Positions 32,971 to 42,320 of a DNA stretch of 64,000 nt are shown piece by piece (positions within the stretch are counted from its first letter, which is position 1; every line of letters starts with the position of its first letter). Position numbers and translations under genes: made by a program. Origin of the DNA: Oscillospiraceae bacterium (GTDB lineage: Bacteria > Bacillota > Clostridia > Oscillospirales > Ruminococcaceae); the NCBI GenBank assembly GCA_017461565.1, contig JAFTXQ010000003.1:1-64000 (forward strand), read 5' to 3'. The notes beneath the pieces are model-generated. The model searched no databases, was not told where the DNA came from, and saw only the letters and a program-made list of their open reading frames with translations.

Positions 32971-34323
32971 TCATGCTTCGGATGATTCTTCCTCCGCAAG
33001 CATAAGGGTCTCTCGGTCGATGGTGAAACTGTATTCAGCACGCCATTCCTTCATGGCATTGCCGAAATTCTGCGATATATAAGCTTCTTCCAGATAGCTG
33101 TGCAGGGAATCGGTATATTCCTTGACATCCTCATCTGTTACGACGGCATCATCGATATATTTTATTATATGATATCCGTAATCTGTCACGCATACTTCCG
33201 TGCCGCCTGTTTCAGCTATCGCAAGAGCGGTCTCGGCAAAGCCACCGGCGTACATCTTGGTGCCGGGAGCTACTATGTAGGATGCCGTCGGGTCTGTATC
33301 GTCGCTGTATTCTTTCATAAGCGACTCAAACTCTTCACCCGAATCGATCTTGTTCTCAACTTCGGCTATTTTTTCCGAAAGAGCTTCGATCCCTTCTTCT
33401 CTCAGCTTGTCTGCGCCTTCGTCGTCGCCGTCATTTCTGAGAGAGGATATCTCGGCGGCAGTATCCGAATCAAAACCGATAAGTATATGCTTTATCTCTC
33501 GTGAGCCTTCGGGGATCCACAGACTTCTGAGAGAGTCGGGGTCATAGTCAGCGTTGTCAGCTTCATAGGCTTTTTTCGCTTCCTCGATGATAGTTGCCAC
33601 CTGTTTTTCGGTCTCAGAATATTCATAAGTGAAGTTCTTGTTTAGATGTTCGGTTATCTTGTTCTGCATTACAAGGCTCTTCTGCCAACTTTTGATATCA
33701 TCTTCAGAAAGTCCGCAGTCTGCCATCAATTTATTGTATTCCTCGTCCACCCGTGTGGCAAGCTCGGTGTCCGAAAGCGTTTCACCCTCTGCGAGGGAAG
33801 ACTGCACTCTTGTTTTGAGAGCCTCCTTCATATCTTCAATGCCTGCCAGTGCATCCGATTCGATCTGTGCATTGTCCTCGTCTGTAAGCACAAGACCAAG
33901 CTCGTTGAATTTTATCTCGATTATCTTGTCGTTGATAAGATAATTTGCGATATATTCACGCTGACCTGTAAGGGTAGATGCGTAAATGGAATTCACATCG
34001 TCTGTTATCTGGTATCCTGCAAGATAATATTTATACTCCTTGAGGAAATCACCGAAGGTGATATTCATTTCCTCGTGTCCGTCTACTGTCACGATCACCT
34101 TGTCAAGGGGCGTGTCGGAGGTAAGCACCGAAGTACCGGGAGCAGGAACCGTCTGAGAAGTGTCGCCTGAACCCGGGCTGCTTCCCGAGTCTGTTCCCGA
34201 TGAAGTGCCTGTATCGCTTACAGAGCTTCCGTCTGAGCTGTTTTCGCTACCGCCTGCACAGGCTGTGCAGGATATCAGCATGGCTGCCGCAGCCGCCATC
34301 GCCCATAATCTATTTTTAGCCAT
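32971..34323 (-). CDS. parvulin-type peptidyl-prolyl isomerase lipoprotein (PrsA-like), copy B
   Basis: 450 residues: a lipoprotein signal peptide (ISCTAC), a Ser/Gly/Thr linker, a SurA/trigger-like helical N-domain, and a PpiC rotamase domain (about 280-400) with the characteristic IKHILIGF and YGYHIIKY histidines. It should help exported proteins fold outside the membrane. It is a paralogue of the gene 15 bases upstream, with the same architecture, including an insertion after the first rotamase strand (DSDTAAEISSLRNDGDDEGA). The two are very likely co-transcribed. Confidence 0.87.
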   Translation of the reverse strand: MAKNRLWAMAAAAAMLISCTACAGGSENSSDGSSVSDTGTSSGTDSGSSPGSGDTSQTVPAPGTSVLTSDTPLDKVIVTVDGHEEMNITFGDFLKEYKYYLAGYQITDDVNSIYASTLTGQREYIANYLINDKIIEIKFNELGLVLTDEDNAQIESDALAGIEDMKEALKTRVQSSLAEGETLSDTELATRVDEEYNKLMADCGLSEDDIKSWQKSLVMQNKITEHLNKNFTYEYSETEKQVATIIEEAKKAYEADNADYDPDSLRSLWIPEGSREIKHILIGFDSDTAAEISSLRNDGDDEGADKLREEGIEALSEKIAEVENKIDSGEEFESLMKEYSDDTDPTASYIVAPGTKMYAGGFAETALAIAETGGTEVCVTDYGYHIIKYIDDAVVTDEDVKEYTDSLHSYLEEAYISQNFGNAMKEWRAEYSFTIDRETLMLAEEESSEA

Positions 34324-34338
34324 TTCGTTTCCTTTCTT

Positions 34339-35664
34339 TTAAGAAGCGGTGCTTTCTGCTTCCGCTGTCTCAACAGGCTCGGGGATATTAAGTGCTTTAT
34401 AGTCTATCTCGTAGGAATATGCTTCCATCCACTCGCCCATAAGCTCGTTATATTTATCGGATTTTGCGTTTGACTCGAGGGTCTCATGGATATATTCCAC
34501 AAACTCATCCAGTGTTTCCTGGGAGACCTTTGCGTCAGACGCATAAAGCATGATGTGCCAGCCAAAATCAGAGTACACCAGCTTATAATCGCCTACATTC
34601 TCCAGCTCGAAAGCGCCCTTTACAAATTCATCCACATAAGTGGTGCTGCCGGGGATCACAGTGTATCCGTTGGGATACATCATAGAGCCGTCTGCGTCAT
34701 CGCTGTATGCCTTGATAAGCTCATCGAAATCATCGCCTGCGTCAAGCATAGCCATTATCTCGTTAGCTTTCGGTTCAAGCTCTGCAAGCTTCTGGTCACG
34801 GAGTGCGTCAGCCTCCTCGTTCTCATCCAGTCCACGGAGAGCGGAGATCTCGTCGCCATCGGCTTCATCAAACATGATGAGGATGTGCTTTATGTTTCTC
34901 GCCTCTTCAGGGAGCCAGAAGGACGAGTACTGACCGCCTGTCTCGTATTTCTCAGGGTCCTCTTCATAAAGATCCTTTACTATCTGGATATAATCCTCAA
35001 GAACATCCTCCGCTTCGGAGCGCTCTATCGTGATATCCTTGGTGACCTCTTTCTGCACCTTTTCGATAAGCAGTGCGTTCTTCTGCCAGGTCAGCAGATC
35101 TTCCTTTGTAAGCATACAGTCGGCAAGATATTTGTCGAACTCTTCCTCTCCACGCTGAAGTAACTCTGCCTCGGATATGGTCTCGCCTTCGGCAAGCGTT
35201 CCATAGTCTGCGTTCTCGCCGAAATATTCATACTGCGTTTTCAGATTCTCCTGATAATCCGCATCCAGTGCATCCATTTCCTCTTGTGTCAGCACGTCAA
35301 GCCCAAGCTCATGCGCCTTATTGAGGATGACCCTCTCTTCGACCATATAGTTTATTATAGAAGCACGCTGCTGTGTGCAGTTTTCACCATACTTTTCGTC
35401 GGTGTCCGTTTCTATACCGTATCTCTGTTTATACGATTTCAGCCAGTAGAGGTATTCTTTTTTGAAGTCAAGATAATCGATGTCCAGCGTGTCTGATCCG
35501 GCGTAGCTTTCTCCTGTGGGAGAAGCGACCACATCTGTATCCTTAAGATCTACTGAAACGATGATAGATTCAAATTTACTTGTTCCTGTTCTTATGGAGC
35601 ATCCTGCCAGCGAAGCTGCGATGATACATGCCGCTGCGGCGCTCAGTATCCTTTTTGTTTTCAT
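34339..35664 (-). CDS. parvulin-type peptidyl-prolyl isomerase lipoprotein (PrsA-like), copy A
   Basis: 441 residues with lipobox LAGC near residue 22, a helical N-domain and a PpiC rotamase domain containing IKHILIMF and FGWHIMLY. The insertion found in its neighbour is also here (DEADGDEISALRGLDENEEA). The prolyl isomerase fold keeps both family histidines, although WHIML replaces the usual YHII. Ribosome site GAAAGGAC precedes the ATG. TATAAT-like boxes lie at about 35728-35745, but no good -35 was found. Confidence 0.87.
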   Translation of the reverse strand: MKTKRILSAAAACIIAASLAGCSIRTGTSKFESIIVSVDLKDTDVVASPTGESYAGSDTLDIDYLDFKKEYLYWLKSYKQRYGIETDTDEKYGENCTQQRASIINYMVEERVILNKAHELGLDVLTQEEMDALDADYQENLKTQYEYFGENADYGTLAEGETISEAELLQRGEEEFDKYLADCMLTKEDLLTWQKNALLIEKVQKEVTKDITIERSEAEDVLEDYIQIVKDLYEEDPEKYETGGQYSSFWLPEEARNIKHILIMFDEADGDEISALRGLDENEEADALRDQKLAELEPKANEIMAMLDAGDDFDELIKAYSDDADGSMMYPNGYTVIPGSTTYVDEFVKGAFELENVGDYKLVYSDFGWHIMLYASDAKVSQETLDEFVEYIHETLESNAKSDKYNELMGEWMEAYSYEIDYKALNIPEPVETAEAESTAS

Positions 35665-35834
35665 GGTTGTCCTTTCTGTGGGGATGAAATTCGGGCGGTG
35701 GTAGATGCATCGCTACACACTGACCCAATTATACATTATCATTATAGCACATAATTTCTAAAAAAGAAACAGGATTTTTTGAATATCCTATGAAATATTT
35801 CTGAAAAAGTGATGTTTTTTTCTTTAAAGTATGC

Positions 35835-35840
35835 TATAAT
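35835..35840 (+). promoter_or_regulatory. -10 box of the BMP-type lipoprotein gene
   Basis: A perfect TATAAT with TG one base upstream (ATGCTATAAT) lies about 100 bases before the ATG. The -35 region (T-rich, ATGTTT) is weak, so an activator may be needed. No known riboswitch consensus is seen in the leader. Confidence 0.5.
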
Positions 35841-35942
35841 ATTAAAAATAGGTGAATTTATGCTGTCTGTTCCGCCAAAGGAAAAGAGAGTTTTATATGC
35901 TGTGTGTATAAATTGATGATAGTTTTACCGGAGGTAATAAAA

Positions 35943-37145
35943 ATGACATTGAAATGGCTCAAAAAAATATCGGCGCTGTTAGCGCTCTGTCTTATGCTTG
36001 GCTGTTTTTCCGGCTGTAACGGAGGAGAAGGATCCTCAGGCGAAACTGCTGAAAGCAGCGAAACAGGGGAAACAGGAGAGACAGGCGAAAGCGGAGAGGC
36101 AAAGGATGAGATCGTTAAGGTCGGATACATATTCAAGGGTGATTGTTCTGCTGAAAGCTGCTCGTCAGACGCCTGCGTACAGCGTGTAGAGGCGTCGAAG
36201 TATTCCAATGTAGAGACATATTATATCGACAATGTAAATATCAGCGACTTTTCAACCGCCGTTCAAAAGCTCGTGGAAGCAGGCTGCACCTACATCGTCT
36301 CTGCAAATCCACGCTTTACAAATGCGCTGACAGATGTCGCAGGCAAGAACATGAACGTAAATTTCATAAGCTTCGGCGCACGCATCCGCACAGTAAACGT
36401 GTATGCCTACACCGCACAGATGTACGAGGCTTCTTATATAGCAGGAATGGCTGCGGCATTTAACTCCGAGACAGAAAAGATAGGTATTGTAGCAGATCCT
36501 GATCTTGTTTATAACATTCCCGTTATAAATGCTGCCGCACTCGGAACGCAGCTTGTTTATCAGAATGCCGAGCTTATCACTGCGCTGGCAGCTAAAGAAA
36601 ACGAGATACACAAAGCGGTAGACGCTCTTGCAGCCAAGGGCTGTGACGTTATCATCAGCTATACAGAGTCCGCAGAGACCGTAGCATACTGTGAAAGCAA
36701 GGGCATCAAGGTCATAGGCAACAAGGATTATACCGAGACTGCCGATCAGTACGATAACCTTCTCATGTATTTCTACACCGATCAGGACAGCTTCTATCTT
36801 GCTCAGTTCAAGCAGATGGATATGGATACATGGGAGCCTGACGAATACGTCGGAACCCTCGCAAACAGTGTTATCAATATATCACCTGCACAGGACTGTG
36901 CAAAGAAGGACACTCAGGCTATCGTTGATGCTCTTATACCTAAAGTAGCATGCGGCGACGCATACATTTTCAGCGGAGAGCTTAAGAACACCGCAGGAAA
37001 TATTGCGCTTCAGATGGGAAGCTCACTCGAGCCGGCAGAGGTGTATTCGATGGACTGGTACGTCCTCGGCGTAAACAATGAGCTTGGAACATTTATTGAG
37101 CCTACGCTTGATCTTGAGATCAACGATTTTGAGATACAGAGCTGA
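35943..37145 (+). CDS. BMP family ABC transporter substrate-binding lipoprotein
   Basis: 400 residues from the ATG at 35943, placed after CCGGAGGTAATAAAA. A lipoprotein signal peptide (GCFSGC) and a Gly/Glu/Ser/Thr linker come before a periplasmic-binding fold of the BmpA/Med type (VKVGYIFKG, then ISANPRFTNAL). This family mostly binds purine nucleosides, but other ligands are known. No permease or ATPase gene adjoins, so it is another orphan binding protein. A hairpin terminator follows 28 bases after the stop. Confidence 0.85.
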   Translation: MTLKWLKKISALLALCLMLGCFSGCNGGEGSSGETAESSETGETGETGESGEAKDEIVKVGYIFKGDCSAESCSSDACVQRVEASKYSNVETYYIDNVNISDFSTAVQKLVEAGCTYIVSANPRFTNALTDVAGKNMNVNFISFGARIRTVNVYAYTAQMYEASYIAGMAAAFNSETEKIGIVADPDLVYNIPVINAAALGTQLVYQNAELITALAAKENEIHKAVDALAAKGCDVIISYTESAETVAYCESKGIKVIGNKDYTETADQYDNLLMYFYTDQDSFYLAQFKQMDMDTWEPDEYVGTLANSVINISPAQDCAKKDTQAIVDALIPKVACGDAYIFSGELKNTAGNIALQMGSSLEPAEVYSMDWYVLGVNNELGTFIEPTLDLEINDFEIQS

Positions 37146-37173
37146 ATGTAAGTTTCTTAATATTTAATTATCA

Positions 37174-37211
37174 TAAAGCCGCTTTTGGATTTGATTTCAA
37201 ATGCGGCTTTT
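37174..37211 (+). terminator. terminator after the BMP-type gene
   Basis: An imperfect 14-bp stem (37174-37187 with 37198-37211), ending in CTTTTCGTTT. A second hairpin, ATGCCG/CGGCAT at about 37250-37275, may serve the opposing tetR gene. Confidence 0.7.
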
Positions 37212-37300
37212 CGTTTGCTTTGTGAAAGTGTTAATGTAAAGCAAAAATTATGCCGCTCCTTTTGGAAACGGCATATACTATATGTAATTTTTTGTGTTTG

Positions 37301-37906
37301 TTATACAGAACGAGATGTGTTTTCCGGCAGCTTTTCGGGCGGCACGATACCTGACAGACCGTCTCTCACCATCTGACAGGCGATTTCGGTAAGATCATCA
37401 AGGCTGCTGCGGCATCCGTTATCAAACCATTCGGAATACAGTGCCAACACGCCTGACACGGTATATTGCGACACCGCCGCCAATGTTTCACGATCGGTGG
37501 TTTTACCGTAGCTGCGGACTGATACTTCTACGGCACGGCGCAGCATGGCTTTTATGCGTCCTTTTGTAAACAGATCAGGGTTCAGCTTCATCATCTTTGA
37601 AAAATATTCTTTGCGTCTTAGTATAAGGGTGCTGATGTCTGTGATCACTCCGCTTACGTCAAGGCAGCTTCGGTTGGCACCGTTAAGAGCTTCAGCAAAT
37701 TCTGCGAGTATCTCGTTTTCCAGTTCCTTCACCACTTCGGTAACGCTGTTATAGTGACGATAGAAGGTCTTTCGGTTTATCATTGCCCTTTCTGAAAGCT
37801 CGGTTATAGTGATGGCGGAGACTTCTTTTTCTGCCATAAGGTCGATAAGTGAAGTGCGTATTATACGTTTTGTCTTTATTACACGCAGATCTTCTTTTTC
37901 AGCCAT
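37301..37906 (-). CDS. TetR/AcrR family transcriptional regulator
   Basis: 201 residues. The N-terminal helix-turn-helix is clear (ITITELSERAMINRKTFYRHYNSVTEV, about 32-57), followed by an all-helical ligand domain. AAGAGGTGGCG precedes the ATG. The neighbours are the BMP-type lipoprotein (convergent) and the SpoIIE-like gene (upstream on the same strand, 53 bases before its start), which does not point to one target. The ligand is unknown. Confidence 0.88.
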   Translation of the reverse strand: MAEKEDLRVIKTKRIIRTSLIDLMAEKEVSAITITELSERAMINRKTFYRHYNSVTEVVKELENEILAEFAEALNGANRSCLDVSGVITDISTLILRRKEYFSKMMKLNPDLFTKGRIKAMLRRAVEVSVRSYGKTTDRETLAAVSQYTVSGVLALYSEWFDNGCRSSLDDLTEIACQMVRDGLSGIVPPEKLPENTSRSV

Positions 37907-37959
37907 AACGCCACCTCTTTTCTAAGGACAGTATAACACTTTTGCCTGAGGATGTCAAA

Positions 37960-40203
37960 TCATCTGCCGACTGCTACTGTAATTACGCTGATGTCATCCT
38001 CTCTGCCGTTTTCGGCAGAGCGTGCGGTTCGGGCGATCTTTTCCGAAAGCTCTTTGGGATCCACCTTAGCCGACAATTCGTGCGATAGCCATTCTTCGTC
38101 AATTGCGGCGCCGTCAGTTGTCATGATTATCACATCTCCACTGCCTACTGTAAAGCGCTGTGCAGGTACAGTGAGCCTGCCGCCTGTACCTGCGGGAGGC
38201 GATGACAAGCTTGCACGCACTAGTTTGTCGGCACATTTGATATATGTGGTCGCCGCACCTGCTTTAAATACAGCGCACTCGCCTGTGTTGAGGTCGATAC
38301 GGCATATATCAAGTGTTGCGAAGCTCTCGTCGGCTGATTTTACCATCAGTGAGGTATTAACTGTTTCCAAAGCGGCGCCGAGTGAGAGTCCGCTTTTCAG
38401 TAGCTTGGAGGTCATAGAGCAGGCGAGAGCAGAGTCTATACGTGCTCTGCTTCCGCTGCCCATTCCATCGGAAAGGATTATATAAAGTAGTCCTGAAGGG
38501 TCGGTAAAACTGTCAAAACAATCGCCACAGACACGGTTTTTGCCTTTACACAACTGGAATGATCCTATCTCCGCTGAGAACTGCGTGCGTTCGGTCGTTG
38601 TGACGCGCACTCTTCCGCCGCTTGCGCTTACTTCCGGCAGCTCAAGCTCTCTGCCCAGTGCATTTATCAGCAATTCCCCGAGATATTCTTTTTCTGTGCG
38701 CAGCTCGCCGCTTCCGTAGGCTTCCAGAAGAAGCCGTCCTTTTCGGTCTTGACTGATAAAAGCGGCTGTATCCTTAAGACCACAATCGGAAAGAGCCTTT
38801 TCCGCACGTTTTTCGGCAGAGCGGTTTTTCCCGCCGCCTTTTCCTGCGGAATAACCCATATCTTCAAGGATATCATGCACCGAGGCTAGCTGCTCGGTGT
38901 AGATACGGCGCAGCTCTCTTACTCTACGTTCATCTGAGGCTGCGGACAGATATCGGTCGTATGCGGCTTTGATGGCTTTTAAAACTTCTGTACGCCTTAT
39001 GCACTCCTGTGCCACAAGCGGCGATAGCGATTGTTCGGTGAGTTCGGCACCGCATCTTTGCAGTTTTACCAGCCGATTGAATTCGGCATGGAAAAGCTCG
39101 TATTTCTGTCCCCAGCACATCATGTTGTTGGGGCAGTTTTTACACGCTTTATCAGCCGCATCCTCGCCGACCTGCTGAAGCGTTGCGGAGTATCTGCGTT
39201 CAAGGGTTTCGGCGGCAGCGTTAAGACCGCTGCTTACTCCCGATATAGCGTCTGCCGCAAAGCACAGACGCTCCCGGAGCATCATTGCGACGGTCTTGTC
39301 TGAAAAATCCGATTCCCCCATGCCTATATTTTCGACAGGAAGCAGTGCGAATAGAGCAGCGGATATTATCATTTCGGCAAACAGACTCCATGCGGAATCT
39401 GCTGCGGATGATATCAGTATCCCGACGCAGCCGAAGAATACATATCCAACAGCACGGGTAAGCTTTCCGTATTTTGAGAGACATATACTGAGCAGGGCTG
39501 CCAATATTACTGCGGCACTGCAGCCTGCCGTGTCTGCGGAACAGCTTAAGCCGTACAATGCAGGAATACCTATTACTGCCGCTGCTGCCAGTCCTCTTCG
39601 TGCGGATACAGTAAGCACCAGCAGCCCTGCGGTAAGTCTTCCCAGATTGAACACCGGGTAATCAAGAGCTGCCAGTGTCATAAACGACAGGGCTGATATC
39701 GCAGCGGCAACAGTACAGTCACGCATTTCGGATATATCAAAGCCACGCATCTTTACTGTGTCAACAAGAATATGTAAACACGCAGCAAATGCGCCTCCCG
39801 TAAGCGCCGCTATCAGTGTCATAAGCAGCTCGGATGGCTCGGCGGTGTCTGCTATACGTGAGAAGAACACAGCAAGCGCTGCTGAAAAGAAGCGTATGAT
39901 CGCACTTCCGATCACGTTTTTAAGATCCGGTATCAGCTGAGCTGCCAGTACTATACCGAGTCCTGCCAGACGGCTAAGCGCTGTCGGAAATCCGTGCAGC
40001 ACAGCGCCGAACAGAGCACCGCCCAAAGCGTAGAGCCTGCGTGAACCGCTAAGACCTGCCGCCATCGCCGCCCCGCCTACCGCAGCAGTCGTTCCGTCCG
40101 AAGCCAGCTCCAGCGCAAATCCCCCCATTGCCCACATAGCATTCTCGCAGCAGAATTCCCATATACGTGCCCATATCGTTTCTCTTTTTATCACCTTGTC
40201 CAT
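37960..40203 (-). CDS. spoIIE: SpoIIE-like membrane PP2C phosphatase
   Basis: 747 residues: about ten transmembrane helices in the N-terminal 300 residues, a cysteine-bearing linker (CKNCPNNMMCWGQ), and a C-terminal PP2C-type Ser/Thr phosphatase domain (about 540-747) with the metal-binding DGMGSG, TTDGA and REDDISVI motifs. In Bacillus SpoIIE dephosphorylates SpoIIAA to activate sigma-F in the forespore. The layout matches SpoIIE, including length, rather than RsbU-like proteins. R. albus-type cocci are considered non-sporulating, so its role here is open. AGAAAGGAAAT precedes the ATG. Confidence 0.85.
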   Translation of the reverse strand: MDKVIKRETIWARIWEFCCENAMWAMGGFALELASDGTTAAVGGAAMAAGLSGSRRLYALGGALFGAVLHGFPTALSRLAGLGIVLAAQLIPDLKNVIGSAIIRFFSAALAVFFSRIADTAEPSELLMTLIAALTGGAFAACLHILVDTVKMRGFDISEMRDCTVAAAISALSFMTLAALDYPVFNLGRLTAGLLVLTVSARRGLAAAAVIGIPALYGLSCSADTAGCSAAVILAALLSICLSKYGKLTRAVGYVFFGCVGILISSAADSAWSLFAEMIISAALFALLPVENIGMGESDFSDKTVAMMLRERLCFAADAISGVSSGLNAAAETLERRYSATLQQVGEDAADKACKNCPNNMMCWGQKYELFHAEFNRLVKLQRCGAELTEQSLSPLVAQECIRRTEVLKAIKAAYDRYLSAASDERRVRELRRIYTEQLASVHDILEDMGYSAGKGGGKNRSAEKRAEKALSDCGLKDTAAFISQDRKGRLLLEAYGSGELRTEKEYLGELLINALGRELELPEVSASGGRVRVTTTERTQFSAEIGSFQLCKGKNRVCGDCFDSFTDPSGLLYIILSDGMGSGSRARIDSALACSMTSKLLKSGLSLGAALETVNTSLMVKSADESFATLDICRIDLNTGECAVFKAGAATTYIKCADKLVRASLSSPPAGTGGRLTVPAQRFTVGSGDVIIMTTDGAAIDEEWLSHELSAKVDPKELSEKIARTARSAENGREDDISVITVAVGR

Positions 40204-40222
40204 TTTATATTTCCTTTCTGTG

Positions 40223-40236
40223 CGGCATATATGCCG
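40223..40236 (-). promoter_or_regulatory. perfect 14-bp palindrome upstream of spoIIE
   Basis: CGGCATATATGCCG lies 20 bases before the spoIIE start codon. It could be an operator or a small hairpin in the leader. Confidence 0.45.
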
Positions 40237-40359
40237 TTCCCCACCGTTTTATGCTATTATATGTTACCACTAACAAAGAAAAATATCGGTCGTATGATGC
40301 TGTAAAAAAACAGGTTTCAATAGGAAATATGGTCAATTACAGGAAAATACAAAAAAGTT

Positions 40360-40388
40360 TTGACAAAACTATATATTTATGATACAAT
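40360..40388 (+). promoter_or_regulatory. promoter of the TPR-dCMP deaminase-rsmA unit
   Basis: TTGACA (40360-40365), 17 bp, TACAAT (40383-40388). Confidence 0.85.
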
Positions 40389-40443
40389 AATGTTATATGG
40401 GCATGAATGTGCCTTAGTTTTAACGACCGAGAGGTATTTGATA

Positions 40444-40827
40444 ATGAATTTTGAATTACAGAAGGCGTTGCACTATATTGATCTTCAGGAGACTGAGAAG
40501 GCTATTTCCTGTCTCAAAACCGCTATACAGCAGGAGCTTGACAGCGGTAATGAAGCAGCTGCAACAGAATGTCGCTGTGTGCTTGGTGAGCTTTATGCAC
40601 TCGATCAGCAGAAGGATGAATCAAGAGAGCAGTTCGAGAAGGTCATGGAGTATTCCGTAAGGACCGGTGAGCTTATGAAGCAGCGTGAGATCGCTGTGAT
40701 GTATCTTGCAGCATTTGACGGAAAGCTTCCTGCACCCGGCCGCCGTCCCGGTGACGCTCCGCTGGTAGCAAAGCCCGTACAGAACAAAGGCTTTATCTCC
40801 AAACAGATGAATAAAAGGCACCGTTGA
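40444..40827 (+). CDS. small TPR-like helical protein
   Basis: 127 residues from the ATG at 40444, with CGAGAGG upstream; a longer in-frame start would lie inside the promoter. The N-terminal 100 residues are helix pairs with a tetratricopeptide-like pattern (ALHYIDLQETEKAISCLKTAIQ, then GELYALDQQKDESREQFEKVMEY). A short proline-rich tail with basic residues follows. It is probably a protein-binding module; I do not recognise a partner. First gene before dCMP deaminase, 34 bases away. Confidence 0.7.
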   Translation: MNFELQKALHYIDLQETEKAISCLKTAIQQELDSGNEAAATECRCVLGELYALDQQKDESREQFEKVMEYSVRTGELMKQREIAVMYLAAFDGKLPAPGRRPGDAPLVAKPVQNKGFISKQMNKRHR

Positions 40828-40861
40828 TTTTATTGTGATTTGCTGACGAAAGGCGGTAACT

Positions 40862-41350
40862 ATGGAAAGACGTGACAAGACCAATTATTATCTTGATATC
40901 TCCCAGACAGTTGCAGAGCGAGGAACTTGCCTGCGCCGCAATTTCGGCGCAATCATCGTACAGAACGACGAGATAATCGCCACAGGCTATAACGGTGCGC
41001 CCAGGGGCAGAAAAAACTGCTCGGATGTGGGCAGCTGCACCCGTGAGAAGCTGAATGTGCCAAAGGGTCAGCGCTATGAGCTGTGCCGTTCTGTCCATGC
41101 AGAGCAGAATTGCATAATCAGCGCACCACGCACAAGGATGATAGGTTCTACGCTGTATCTTGCTTGTCTTGACGCCAAAACAGGTGAGCTTTTCGGTGAT
41201 GTCGAGCCTTGCTCTATGTGCAAGCGCACTATAATAAATGCAGGTATCGAAAGCGTGGTTATCCGCACAGCAAAGGATGAGTTCAGGACTATGACAGTAA
41301 ACGACTGGGTAGAAAACGACGACAGCCTTTCGGGCAGCGAGGGGTATTGA
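40862..41350 (+). CDS. deoxycytidylate (dCMP) deaminase
   Basis: 162 residues. The zinc site of the cytidine-deaminase fold is complete: SVHAEQN (His and catalytic Glu) and PCSMC (two Cys). The N-terminal part (TCLRRNFGAIIV) and the insertion with CSDVGSC and CTREK match ComEB-type dCMP deaminases. It turns dCMP into dUMP for thymidylate synthesis. AAAGGCGG precedes the ATG; rsmA begins four bases after its stop. Confidence 0.93.
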   Translation: MERRDKTNYYLDISQTVAERGTCLRRNFGAIIVQNDEIIATGYNGAPRGRKNCSDVGSCTREKLNVPKGQRYELCRSVHAEQNCIISAPRTRMIGSTLYLACLDAKTGELFGDVEPCSMCKRTIINAGIESVVIRTAKDEFRTMTVNDWVENDDSLSGSEGY

Positions 41351-41354
41351 TCGG

Positions 41355-42215
41355 ATGCAGCTTACTAATATCGGCGTCATTAAGGAGCTTTTTGAGCGGC
41401 ATGGATTTTCGTTTACAAAGTCGCTTGGACAAAACTTTCTGATAAATCCTACCGTATGTCCGAAGATCGCAGAAATGGGCGGATGCGAAAGCGGCGTGTG
41501 TGCACTTGAAATAGGAACGGGCGTCGGCGTGCTTACGCAGGAGCTTGCCAGGCGCTGTGATAAGGTGGTCGCCGTAGAGATCGATACGGGACTTAAGCCT
41601 ATACTTGAGGAGACCCTTGCCGAATTTGATAATGTGGAAGTCGTTTTTGCTGACGTCATGGAAACCGACCTTAAATCGCTGATAGCCGAAAAATTCGGCG
41701 ACAGCGAGGTGGTCGTATGCGCAAATCTACCATATTATATAACCTCTCCTGTTATCATGCGTGTGCTGGAGGAAAAGTTGCCTGTAAAAGCTATGACGGT
41801 CATGGTTCAGAAGGAAGCGGCAGACAGGATCTGCGCAGCCCCCGGAACAAGGGATTGTGGAGCGCTCTCCTGCGGAGTGTCGTATTACAGCGAACCGAAA
41901 ATGCTGTTCAAGGTGAACAGGGGCAGCTTTATGCCTGCACCAAATGTAGACAGTGCGGTCATCAGGCTTGATATCAAAAGCGATAATGGATTGAATGTAA
42001 CTGATGAAAAACTGTTTTTCCGCATAATACGCTCAGCGTTTTCACAAAGAAGAAAGCAGATAATAAATCCACTTTCGGGAGAACTCGGAATAGCAAAACC
42101 CGAGCTTGCCGGGCTTTTTGCTGACAGTGGAATAAAACAGACTGCAAGAGCAGAGGAGCTTACGCTCAAAGATTACGCAGCACTTTGCGCAAGCATATCC
42201 AACAGAAACAAATAA
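41355..42215 (+). CDS. rsmA: 16S rRNA (adenine1518/1519-N6)-dimethyltransferase
   Basis: 286 residues. SAM-binding motif I is LEIGTGVGVLT; the catalytic NLPYYITSP (motif IV) is intact; KSLGQNFLI near the N-terminus is typical of KsgA/RsmA. It dimethylates two adjacent adenines in helix 45 of 16S rRNA. Co-transcribed with dCMP deaminase. In Bacillus the gene is next to rnmV; here rnmV is 10 kb away beside holA. Confidence 0.97.
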   Translation: MQLTNIGVIKELFERHGFSFTKSLGQNFLINPTVCPKIAEMGGCESGVCALEIGTGVGVLTQELARRCDKVVAVEIDTGLKPILEETLAEFDNVEVVFADVMETDLKSLIAEKFGDSEVVVCANLPYYITSPVIMRVLEEKLPVKAMTVMVQKEAADRICAAPGTRDCGALSCGVSYYSEPKMLFKVNRGSFMPAPNVDSAVIRLDIKSDNGLNVTDEKLFFRIIRSAFSQRRKQIINPLSGELGIAKPELAGLFADSGIKQTARAEELTLKDYAALCASISNRNK

Positions 42216-42220
42216 TTGAC

Positions 42221-42255
42221 AAAACTCCCCGAAAGTCATGCTCTCGGGGAGTTTT
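42221..42255. terminator. terminator after rsmA
   Basis: A 12-bp perfect stem (42221-42232 with 42244-42255) flanked by AAAA and TTTT. A second hairpin at 42271-42306 (AAACCGCTT/AAGCGGTTT) follows and fits the opposing htrA gene. Confidence 0.85.
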
Positions 42256-42320
42256 CACGTTCAAACATAAAAACCGCTTCTGAAACAAAGGTTCAAAAGC
42301 GGTTTTGTGGGTTTATATCA

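Noticed and set aside
35841-35942. A purine riboswitch before the BMP-type binding protein gene
   Set aside because: The conserved loop and junction bases of the purine aptamer are missing from the leader.
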